Assembly: GCF_029227915.1 (NCBI RefSeq)
Contig: NC_079885.1
Coordinates: 6,200,001 to 6,264,000 of the forward strand
DNA from: Hydractinia symbiolongicarpus
Lineage: Eukaryota; Cnidaria; Hydrozoa; Anthoathecata; Hydractiniidae
Direction of reading: 5' to 3'
Length of the DNA: 64,000 nucleotides
Of the stretch, positions 11,314-21,586 are shown in pieces (within the stretch, counting starts at the first letter, position 1; the number at the start of each line of letters is the position of its first letter). Made by a program: the position numbers and the translations under genes. The notes below the pieces were generated by a model. That model ran no database searches. It was not told where the DNA came from and worked only from the letters and a program-made list of their open reading frames with translations.

Positions 11314-12400
11314 TTCTTTCACACCATGAAAAGGTTTGGTTAGATAATAGTCCGTCAGCGTTTAAACCTGTATATTATAGAAGATATATAGATGATGTTT
11401 TTGTGTTGTTTCCATCTTCTAGTCACCTGCCTCTTTTTAAGGCTTATCTTAATAGTCAACACATCAACATATATCCGTTAGGGAGGTTAATAAACGTCTT
11501 TTTATTCATGGTGTGTCGAAGTTTATAACGTCTGTTTATAGAAAACCAACATTTAGCGGTGTGTATGCTAAGGAGGAACCAAAAGGTATATAAAAATGGT
11601 CTAGTTTTTACATTGATTTGCCGAATCCTCTGTTTCAGATTTTTCAAGGTTTCATTTGAAAATGCAGGATCTTAGAAACATTCTGTTAAAAAATGCCTAT
11701 CCCTCAAACCTGATTGATCGATGTATAAGTCATTTGTCGACAAAATGTTTCAAGATAAGAAAGTTGTCATCACTCTGCCTCAGCTAGAATTTTTTATTAT
11801 ATTTTGCCGTGCCTAGGTAAATTATCCTTGAAATTGCAATCTCGTTTAACTAACACATTTGATAAAAGTCTTCCATCTTGTAAGTTTAGGGTTGTTTTTA
11901 TTGTTTGTAAAATAAGCGATTTTTTCCGTTTTAAGGATCGTCCTTCAAGGTACGTTCAAAAGTTGTATTTAAATATAAGTGGGATGGCTGCAATGCTATC
12001 TATTATGGTAAGACTATGCGAAATTTAAAAGTAAGAGTCTGCGAACATAATGGGTGTTTTTGCCTTGACTGAAAAAACCATCAAAGCACAAAATCATAGT
12101 GCAGTTTTAGAGCATATAATTTTCTGGAAAAAGAAACCTAACTTTGGAGAACTTTTCTATACTCTCCCCGCTAATTTGGAATTGAAAGAGAGTCTGTTGA
12201 TCCATAGGGACAAGCCAATTCTCAATAGATATATTGCATTCATGCCATTTTTTCTATTCTCTGATAATTGACTTCTCCCTTGGGATAAGTTTTGATTGTA
12301 CGATACAATTGTTACCATTGTACTAGGAATTGTTTACTTGAAAATCGAACGGCCGAAACGTCGTAAAGTGTAGTGACAAAGCAAGTTATACACAAAAAAT
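11314..12400 (+). mobile_element. Decayed Penelope-like retroelement (RT end plus GIY-YIG endonuclease)
   Basis: From about 11325 the plus strand reads WLDNSPSAFKPVYYRRYIDD, the reverse-transcriptase palm motif of Penelope-like elements. It continues with VFVLFPSSSHLPLFKAYLNS and, after a frameshift, a stretch ending SVYRKPTFSGVY. Further on (about 11800-12240, several frames) are LPCLGKLSLKLQ, then IYYGKTMRNLKVRVCEHNG, which matches the Penelope GIY-YIG endonuclease, and a C-terminal piece ending HRDKPILNRYIAF. Frameshifts and stops make it inactive. The 5' part of the RT is missing. The tail contains gaacggccgaaacgtcg, a type of sequence often seen after these elements. Confidence 0.85.
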
Positions 12401-12875
12401 ATATATAATTTAAAAAATGCTAAAAATACAATTTTTGAAAAATAGGCTATTTTAATTTTGTCAGCTGTTTTACCATAGTGAAAGAGCCGTGTATGGCCAT
12501 CTGGAGAACAGCTTTTATGTTTATTTTAATAACAGGTTAAAAGAACTGCAAAATCAGACTGTTAAACATTGTTTTTGAATGTAATAGTTTGTATAATATA
12601 CATACAGTATACACTTTCTGTGTAGTGATCATTAATCAATTTTCTAAATTACTGATGTGGATAGGCTCCCAATCAAACCGAGAGAATTGGTATGTTTGAA
12701 AAAATTTTCAAAAGTTATATATCTTAATGTGCCGAAACTTAGTGAAAACACATTTATGCAAGTTGTTTACAGTATATATGCATTTTGCATAAGGATGTTC
12801 AAGATGAAATGGGACAAAATGTTAGAATATCCTAAAAAATCGTCATCATGAATTTTTGCTTGCATTGGAATATTA

Positions 12876-12910
<35 letters not shown>

Positions 12911-13269
12911 TGATGTAAAATGTGTTTTCTCATGTTTCATATGAAGTTATTTTCCACATGAATCTAGTTTTTAGTCTGTTAGTTACTCCTTCAGCAACAG
13001 TACCTTAGGGGTGATTTCTTCACCAGTTGCCATTTTCCTGATCTTTCAATCTTAGGGTACACGTCATCTTGTAAACATGTGTGCACTTTGAGAGAGGTCA
13101 GCAGATTTTAGCTTGTGTCATTTTTTTGTGTTAAATAGATGCAAAAATGTGCCAAAGATATGATAAGAATTTTTCAGGATGATTTTGGCCAAATGTTAGG
13201 AATAAACAAAAAATACTAATCTTATAAAAAACACATTATATAAATATTTTTTCCATAGAGTAAAATTAA
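12401..13269. other. Spacer upstream of EXOSC7
   Basis: No gene was recognised. An (AT)n microsatellite lies at 12871-12911. The region just before 13270 should hold the EXOSC7 promoter, but no TATA or other core element could be picked out with confidence. Confidence 0.5.
12871..12911. repeat. (AT)n microsatellite
   Basis: A run of alternating A and T about 40 bases long with one or two interruptions. It is the longest pure AT repeat noticed in the window. Confidence 0.9.
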
Positions 13270-16200
13270 ATGGCTTCATTAAATCTTTCCACAGAGGAAA
13301 AACATTTCATCATTGCAGGTGTGGAGGAAGATTTTCGCACTGATGGTCGCTCTTGTGAAGATTATCGAATGGTCACAGTTGAAACCAATGTGCTATCCAA
13401 TACAAATGGATCAGCACAAGTAAAGTTGGTGGGTAGATTAATATTTTCAAGATCTATACATTAATTAATATTATTTGTGTGGTATATAGTTTTTTTGTGG
13501 CTGAAGTGGTGTAGTAAAGAAATTAGCAAATGCATTATTTGATGTCTTTTTGGCAATGTCACATCCAGATTTTTCAGTATTGATATGGACTCTTTCCAAT
13601 GGCTCTGATTAAAGATAAAATTGTGAAGCAAAAATCAATCTATTATCAGTCTTGGTCATGAATGGCGTGCGATCGCACCCGCACTCCTCCGCACACGCCA
13701 TGTGAAAGTCGGGCGTGCTCTTTATCACACGCCTCGTTCTACTTCGTACACACGCCAAGCAGAACTGAGCTATTTTAGAGTAATCCCTTACCCAAACTTT
13801 ACCCAATACATAATTGTTCTTCCGCGTTAAAATGTATCTCTAAAATGTATTTCTATTAAATACCCACCTTCATTAAAATTGCTGACGTGAGATACATTTC
13901 AAATGTTTTGCGTCAGCATTGCATCGACAATATTTTTTTTGTTTTTCAGCTAGCAAAAAATTTCTTCATTACCCTTGTATTGATCTCCTTAAGACGATGA
14001 CAAATGGAAATGCTATTTACGAACCGAAGGTCAGGGCATTATTAAGTTGAATATCGCAGAAGTCACATGCTTCAAAAATACTTGTCACAGGCACAGTTTA
14101 ATGCAAAGCAGAACTGTACAGGAAACTCAATTGAGAGTCTTCGCAGAACATTTCTTCTCACAAAACTGAGGGCAGGGCTTATTGCCTGCTGTGTCGTGTG
14201 GGAGAGAGAACTTCTGGACTTCTTTTTAATACGATATACATTCTTGTTGATCATTATTACGAATCGAAAGGCACCGCAATTTTTCTGCTGCTTGAATAAT
14301 TTTAATTAGTGACATGTTTATTTTTTGTTTACTTTCTTTTTTTTTTTTTTTTGTTTGGGGTCTGGATTAAAGTTGGTTATTCATTTTTCACATGCTTCAT
14401 TCAATATGGCAGCTTGTTGTGAACATGGTTTGTAAACATTTTGTTGCTAAAATAAATAAGTCAACAAACGAAAAAAGAAGCAAATAAAAAGTAAAAAACA
14501 ATGCTTCAAAAACTCCGCACTGCCGCTCTCCTGAATGTAATAATTGCACGCCAAAATCATAAGCTAGGCGTGCGATACTGATCGCACGCCTGTATTAGTG
14601 TAGGCGTACGTACAACCGCACGCGGGTGCAAATATTCATGACCAAGACTGTATTATATAACACCAAGAAAATTTTTTATGAAATAGTTAAATAGATCTCT
14701 ACAAGTATATCAATCAACAGCAATGCTAGAAGTCGTGTCAGGATTAAAGATTCACTTAGTGATGAATTTAGTGTAAATGTTGATGTACATCAGGGTTCTG
14801 TACTTAGTCCTTTGTTGTTTGTTTTAGTCTTAGAAGCGCTGTCGATAGAGTTCAGAACAGGTTGATGATTTGTTTCTCATAGCAGAGTCGATGGAAGAAT
14901 TAGTTGAAAAGTTTGAGAAGTGGAAGAAAGGACTAGAAGAGAAAGGGCTAAAGGTAAACACAGCAAAGTCTAAAGTCATGATTAGTAGCATTGCAGCCAA
15001 GTGTGACCTTGTAGTTGGAAAGTGGCCTTGTGTAGTTTGCAGGAAAGGGGTTGGTAGTAACTCAATTTTTTGTCAGACTTGCAAGCATTGGGTACATAAG
15101 AAGTGCAGTAGTATTAGTGGAAGGTTAAGAGCTGACATAAAGTTTGTATGCAAGCGTTGCAAATGTGAGATTATAGAGAATGAAGTATTTCCAGCTTTAA
15201 TGATGTACAACAGTGGCTCGTTAGAGATAGTTAAGAACTTCTGTTACTTAGGTGATATGTTGGGCAGTGAAGGGGGTGTTGGAAGAAGTGTTACTTGCAG
15301 GATAGGTTCTGCTTGGAAAAAGTTTAGAGAGTTACTTCCTTTATTGACTAGCGGGGTCCTGTCAATTGAGGTAAAAGGCAGGTTGTATGAGGCCTGTGTA
15401 AGAAGTGTTATGTTGTACGGTAGTGAGACATGGGCAGTAAAGCAGGAAGATCTTGATCGTTTAGAAAGGAATGATATGAGAATGGTTAGGTGGATGTGTA
15501 ACGCCAATCTGAGAGACAGAAAGAGTTCAGATGAGCTAAGAAGCAGGCTAAGTCTCCGTAGAATTAAAGATGTTATCCAGATAAGAAGATTGAATTGGCT
15601 AGGGCACTTGGAAAGAATGGAGGAGGATAATTTGGTAAGAAAGTGTAGAGACTTGATAGTTCCTGGGGCAAAGCCCAGAGGCAGACCGAGAAAGACTTGG
15701 CAGGAGGAAGTTGAGTTTAGATCTAACACAGTCTAGATCAGATTGGAAGAGGGTCATTAATATACCCCGTCCAACCCATGCTAGCATGGAAAACGGACGT
15801 TAAGCCGAGAATGATGAATGATGATGATGGTGAAGTGCATACCTGAAAATAACATAATCCGAAATTAATGCTGGCCATAAATGCTGACTTTTTAAAACAT
15901 AAAATAATTAACGTGGTAATTGACATGATACTATAACACTTATTATACAAGGTAAGGAAAATAAAATGATTAAAGGCATCACGTGACTTTTCTATGTATA
16001 GTTGTAAAATAAATATTTTAGGCTGGTACAAATGTTTTAATTGGTGTAAAAGCAGTCATCGATGAACCTTTACCTACACAAACTAATGAAGGGAGAATAG
16101 AGTTTTTTGTTGATTGGTGAGATTCTTTTTTTCTTTAATATATGTATACCTTATTACACGAAATTAACGCTGTGTAATAATTAACGCGCTTAAAAATAAC

Positions 16201-19200
16201 AGGTCATTAATTAACGCGGTTGCTTGAAAAGACCTAGTTTAAGTGTGTGGAAATTAACGCGGTTAGAGACAAGTTTTGACAATTTTCATGTGACTAATCA
16301 TTTTTATTCAACAACAATTCAATGTAAAAGTTAGTAGAAATGTCTACTCCATATCATCGAATGGGTTCAAATGAATATAATTTGTACCCATTTCCCGAGT
16401 ATTTTCAACGGCGGCTGTAATACCAGCTCTTTGCTAACCATTTTTTATAAACTAACTCCTTTCTTTGATTGGAGGAACTTGTACGTATCGACCATCACTT
16501 TGGCACGATGCGGTTTCAACGTACACAACTTCAAATCTACTTTGATTAAAGTAACAGGTTCGGTTCTTCGCGAAGGGCTGACATTATCGAAGACGTAAAG
16601 TACTTGCTAAAGGCTCTTTTCTCTAACTTCTTCAAACTACCATTGGTCGTTAAATCTAGAGGTTGTAACAGATGCGTCATGTTTTTAGGGACCATAACGC
16701 ACTCGATGCTGTGTTGAGAGAGTACATCTTTTACTTTCTCAGTAGATTGGGCTTTGAACGCATCCCATATCGAAAGGGTTTTCTGATTTGCTGGCAAAAA
16801 TTTCGTGTCTTTCACTTTTTCTATATAGGGCACTAAGACTTCCTCAATGAGGCGAATACTTTCTTTTTCGTTACTCCAATGCTTTTCATTGTAAGATAAG
16901 CAAAAGCTGTCAGGAAAACCGAAATTTGGGAGTGATCTCTGCGTTTTCCCTTGGTAGATAAACTGGAATGGGAGGATTTTTCAATTTAGAGATTCACAAT
17001 CAGTTAATGTTATTCATATTTTGTCACTAGAACCCGCTCTGGTAATATGCTTTTCACCTTTCTTTGCCTTTTTTACATTATCCGTCGCAAGAAACTTAGA
17101 TATTGCTTGATCGGCATTGATAATCAATTCGTCAGGAATTTTGTAACGTAACACTTTTTCTGAATCTTCGTAAAGAAATAATGACCTGAACTCGTTCCAT
17201 AAAGAGCGTGTAATCACGGGCCTGGACGTGGTTGCAACTCGCCGTGAAAAATTCATGCGTTGATACAATGATCTAACCCAAGTTCTAGTTACTTCAAAGT
17301 TAATGAATTTTCCAAATTTTTCAGGGTTTGACTCAATTAATCCCATTAAAACACCTCTAATAACATGTATGTTTATACCAGCAGCGGCAGTTCTTAAGGA
17401 CGTTAACATCGATCGCAGGTTTGTGTCTAGTTCTTTATCTATAAAAGTGGCCTTCCACGCTTTTTTCCGATTAAAACTTGCACATCTGATGTTCGTTTTT
17501 CTTTCAAAACCTCTCTGTATCTCTTTAGCCACGGGCGAATAGTGCTTTCGCTCAAGTTTGGTTAAAGTGTTTTAAATTTTCTAACTGCGGCTGCAGTACC
17601 ATGTGTATGATTTTCCCCTTCTTTGTACGTAAATCATTTTATACTTGGATGTGCGTTTAGCCTTTCTTGAACAGAGTTGGCTTCCAGTATACTTATGTTT
17701 TCATGTAGATTTTCTTTTACAGACTTGCAAGCTTCAGTGGCATCCGTTGGCTTTGTCCGTTTAAAATAATTAAAAAGCGACATTTTTCTCAAGAGATGAA
17801 TTTTGTTTCGTCTAGTTCAGTTTGTGTTTTTCCACGATAAAAAAATTCCTTCAAAAGAAAACAATTTTTTTATGGTGGTTTAATTAACACAGACCAGAAA
17901 TTAAGGGCGGTTTAATTAACACAGACCAGAAATTAAGGGCGGTTTAATTAACACAGACCAGAAATTAAGGGCGGTTTAATTAACACGGACCAGAAATTAA
18001 GGGCGGTTTTTATTAACGCGGTTTAAAGTCAACCGGGTTAATAACCATACAGCGTTAATTTCGTGTAATAAGGTACATAAATTGTTTTTGTGTGAAAATA
18101 TGATGACATAATATTTATGGTAACAGCTCAGTAAGCTAAAACCCCTCTTTTTTCTTTCCACTGACTTACATTTTAATCCTGAGATATGTATAATAGACAT
18201 TTAGAGAAATAAAATGTGCTAAATCATTGTATAATATCAGAAATACACAAATTTTTATTCTTGTGCCGGTGTTCTGTACAGAGAAGGTGTCTTCTGGTAA
18301 AAAAAAATGGCCAAGAATGAAAGATATAAATTGTTTCAACTAAATTTATCTGTATCATATGAAAATTATTCTTTCTTTTTAATATAGCTCAGCAAATGCA
18401 TCGCCTATTTTTGAAGGGCGTGGTGGTGATGAGCTGGCTTTAGAATTAAGCTCTGCCTTGCAAAGAATGTTTTGTAAAAACACACTTAACTTGGCTTCAC
18501 TTTGTGTAATACCTGGGAAAACATGCTGGGTACTTTATATTGATGCATTGGTATGTAGTTTACTTGTTTGACGAAAAAGTTGTTTCGCAATAAATAAATA
18601 TTCAAGACTATTTATTTGGAAGGTGATTCACCAACAATGAGTTTATTTTTTATCGATATACTTCGGAATTATTTAGGTTGAATTTTTTAATTTACTTTGT
18701 TTAAAGAGAAACCGTAGGCTGAGGTTTATATAATGTTGAGAAACTTTTTCAAATTTGACTTTGAACTACCTTCAAAGGGATAATTTTTTTGTGTTTCCTG
18801 TTTTATAAGGTGTTCATGCGTGTGTCTTATTTCTTAATGGCACAACAAAAATGCGCATCCTTTATATAGCAAACTAGTCGGTGGCCCGTGGATTAATCTA
18901 CGGGTACAACCTTTATATAGCACATTAAAATTCATAATTTTTTGTTTTGCTGAAAATGTTATAGCTATATACGTATTTTTAATGTTTTAGGTACTGGAAT
19001 GTGGAGGAAATTTATTTGATGCCGTGTCTATCGGTATAAAGGCTGCATTACATAACACAAGGTTATATTCTTGTTTGTTTGTTATCTTTATATAAATGCT
19101 GTTATACAGAGGAAGAACAATGTTTCATTGTCTTTAAGTGGCAATAAAAAATTACCTAACAACCAACCTGCTTAAACAGTTTCCCCCGTAAACTGGTGTG

Positions 19201-20922
19201 CGGTCGAGTGGTTAAGTGTGTTTTGTTCAGTGATTCAGTACAGGATACAATGTGCAAAAGTGCTGACATTACGTTTCTTTTATGACGTGTACCGAGTTGG
19301 GCAGTGTACCAAGTTTGGAAAACCCTGGACTAGGGTTACACCATTAATAAAGAATAGAATGCCAGCATTTAGCTGACAGTGTCCACTCTGTCGAGAATGT
19401 CAAGAAAGTCAGTAATCTTAAAGTATTTTCAAAATGTCGTGAAAAAAGTCTGTATCTGCAACTTCTTTGTATGTTAAGAAAATGTCAGGAATTTCAGATT
19501 AAAATGGTCAATCGTCCTCAAATAATCTTTTACTTCCTTCAGTTAATTGTGCATTTCTTCAGGGTAATCCAAGCTTAAATAAATAAGTTTGAAACTTTAG
19601 ATAGGACTGATTTTTGTTTGTTTTCTTTTGTTCCGCGGAATATATATTTTGTTTCCTGAATATTCGCCATTGTTTTCCATGTAACATATATAACTTATTT
19701 GCCTTAACATTAACAGATCATTCTGGGGGTGCATTTCCAGAGCTTTAAAAATCTCATATTCTAATTTTTGTTTGATTTGTTAAATGTTGACAGATACATC
19801 GCGACTTCAAATTCTTAAAAAACCAAAATGCTTTCCTTTTTCAGAATTCCAAATTTAAAGATCATTGGCGAAGGTTCAGAGCAAGATATAGAAATTTCTG
19901 ACGACCCTTATGATACTTCACCATTAAACGTGGACAACGTTCCTGTCATGGTCACCCTGAACAAAGTAAATAATTTTGTTCTGGCATATTAAATAGGTTG
20001 TCTAAACGCTTAAGTTCAATTTAGATTTAGTTCATCTTGTACGTCCATGGATTTAACCTTTGCATTGAAATAACGTTACGTTTGTAAACCTTCAAATTGC
20101 GGGCGTTTCTAAATGAACAACTGGTGCTTTCTAACGACAACAATCCTCCTAAATCTTGCTCAAGGATAGAGAATTTGGAAAATGTACTCCATGCTTGTAG
20201 AAACGGGGATTTTATCCTTTGTTTGGAATTATTACACTTTTGTTAATTTGGTTGCCTGATATGTAACACATTCGTATTTTATTTAGCCCATTTGTTTTTT
20301 TTTTCAGACTGGCAATCGGTATGTGTCAATTAATTTAGTTGCCTGATGTATAAAACATTCGTAATTTATTTAGCCCACTTGTTTTTTTCAGATTGGCAAT
20401 CGGTACGTAGTTGATGCAACTGCAGAGGAAGAAGTGTGTAGTGATTCTCAGCTCCTGGTGTCAATCAACGAAGCAGGGCGTGTGTGTAGCCTTCAAAAAC
20501 ATGGACGTGGTGGTTTTCATCCTGATCTGTTGTTTGAAATGATGCAGGTATGAATAGTTGAGACATTATAATTCACTTTCAAGTACCAAAGAAATTAATG
20601 CTAGGTGATTTTGGACACATGAATTTGTTCAAATTCCCTACTTTTTGAAATCGGTTGGGCATTTGCTTTGCTTACATTGAACTTTAGCCGGCCGAGTTCG
20701 GGATTTACGGACCCGAGCATTAACCGTTTTCGACGATTAAACTGATCAAAAAAGATTCTATTTTTGAAAACATGAGTTTGTTCAAGCTTTTTCTCTTAAA
20801 GTTCTGACACTGGTCCTGGCAATACCGTTTAAAATAGTTCGTATGTTTAACAGGTTGGTGAAAAAATTGGGAAGTTGGTAAACAAGAGACTTCGCGATAC
20901 AATCGAACTGGCTATTGCTTAA
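13270..20922 (+). CDS. EXOSC7: Exosome complex component RRP42 (EXOSC7)
   Basis: Seven exons (13270-13428, 16022-16116, 18388-18550, 18991-19061, 19845-19965, 20392-20547, 20854-20922) give about 277 residues in phase; the human protein is 291. The start MASLNLSTEEK and the following VEEDFRTDGRSCEDYR match the RRP42 N-terminus. Later landmarks are VLIGVKA, FEGRGGDELALEL, LYIDALVLECGGNLFDAVS, DDPYDTSPLNVDNVPVMV and IGNRYVVDAT. RRP42 is one of six RNase-PH-like subunits forming the exosome ring that threads RNA to the catalytic subunits in nucleus and cytoplasm; in animals the ring has no catalysis of its own. The first two introns are filled with mobile elements. The acceptor region of exon 6 is duplicated (20243-20416). 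Confidence 0.93.
13647..14650. mobile_element. Non-autonomous inverted-repeat DNA transposon, 1.0 kb
   Basis: CAGTCTTGGTCATGAAT at 13647 is exactly inverted at 14634-14650. Both sides are flanked by TATTAT (13641-13646 and 14651-14656), a likely target-site duplication. Just inside each end are repeated GCGTGCGATCGCA- and CACGCC-type motifs, strikingly GC-rich against the AT-rich core. No transposase is encoded. It lies in EXOSC7 intron 1. The superfamily is not resolved; a 6-base target duplication is uncommon and may be coincidental extension of a shorter one. Confidence 0.82.
14715..15835 (+). mobile_element. 5'-truncated LINE (non-LTR retrotransposon) in EXOSC7 intron 1
   Basis: The plus strand encodes the end of a reverse transcriptase: VHQGSVLSPLLFVLVLEALS, then, after a small deletion that shifts the frame, VDDLFLIAES in place of the usual YADD box. 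An open frame of 288 codons (14870-15736) continues with a cysteine-rich zinc motif (CVVCRKGVGSNSIFCQTC, then WVHKKC and CKRCKC), then YEACVRSVMLYGSETWAV, LNWLGHLERM and GRPRKTWQEEV, all typical of the LINE C-terminal region. The 3' end has ccatgctagcatggaaaacg and an (ATG)n-like tail near 15815-15830. It cannot be active because the 5' half is missing. The clade is not assigned. Confidence 0.85.
16149..18073 (-). mobile_element. Dead pogo-like (Tc1/mariner superfamily) transposon
   Basis: A 25-base inverted repeat starting CCTTATTACACGAAATTAAC lies at 16149 and in reverse at the 18073 end, flanked by TA on both sides, the target duplication of Tc1/mariner elements. The minus strand encodes a pogo-type transposase from about 17570 to 16546. 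It has a DNA-binding region (17532-17200), IPDELIINADQ with the first catalytic aspartate, IWDAFKAQST with the second, and MTHLLQPLDLTTNGSLKK with the third. Two in-frame TGA stops at about 16975-17016 split the frame, so the enzyme is broken although all three aspartates survive. It occupies most of EXOSC7 intron 2 (16117-18387). Confidence 0.88.
17877..18004. repeat. Four 32-bp tandem repeats inside the pogo-like element
   Basis: Four copies of a 32-base unit beginning ggtttaattaacacagacca lie back to back, identical except for one base in the last copy. They share the TTAA(C)-plus-GGTTT theme with shorter repeats next to both inverted termini, so they may be amplified transposase-binding sites. 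Confidence 0.9.
20243..20416 (+). repeat. Tandem duplication of the EXOSC7 exon 6 splice acceptor
   Basis: An 87-base unit containing the end of intron 5, its polypyrimidine tract, the AG and the first bases of exon 6 is present twice. The right copy is used (exon from 20392, ATTGGCAATCGGTACGTAG). The left copy has a good acceptor (AG at 20306-20307) followed after only 11 bases by a donor-like GTATGTGT, so it could act as an 11-base frame-shifting micro-exon or as a decoy. Confidence 0.85.
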
Positions 20923-21586
20923 GACGCAAATGCAGATAAAAACAGCAGAAAAAAGTCGTCGGGTTGTCTGAAAATGCGTCGTGGACTTTGTAAGAAAGAT
21001 TTTAACATCTTTTATTGATTGGCAAATAACTTCCCTTTGAAAGGGAAAACATCTGCTGCAGCTTGGAAATGCGAGTAAAAAGAGAGTGATGTTCAGAATT
21101 AAAGAAACAGGTGTTCTACACAAGAAAACAACATTCTAGACAGATTTTCATGTTTTTTTATTTATTATTTACAATATTTTTATATTCGAGATGAATATAT
21201 AAGTTAAACATTCAAAGAACTTTTTTATGTTTGAGATAGAAAAATCTTATCGAAGTTAGCTTTCAGTTGATTTTCATTTTAGCGAGCTGGACGTACTTTT
21301 GCGTGTATTTGTTTATTCAAAAAGGCGTTGGGAAGATATTGCAATGTGAATTGAGTTTGAAAATGACGTAACTGCCATTATAAGTGGCCGTTACGCTTGA
21401 GCAATAGCACTGTGATGGTATCCAATTTAAAAATTTAACGTCATTTAAAACACGTTCGGTTGGAAAAGAAGAATTTATTGCAAACGTGTCTTACGTGAAT
21501 TTAAGGGCACAAACAAGAAGATCGGTTGTGTTTTTTCTTTTATAGCGATGCTTTGTCCAGGTAGCGTCAATTACAGGCATTGCTAA

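Noticed and set aside
13609-13806. Minus-strand 65-codon frame in EXOSC7 intron 1
   Set aside because: It lies across the end of the inverted-repeat element and is explained by its GC-rich subterminal motifs.
15244-15729. 161-codon minus-strand frame
   Set aside because: It is the antisense of the LINE polymerase frame, which has clear family motifs on the plus strand.
17877-18004. CRISPR-like direct repeats
   Set aside because: The four 32-base units abut without spacers, sit inside a pogo-like element, and the window is eukaryotic.
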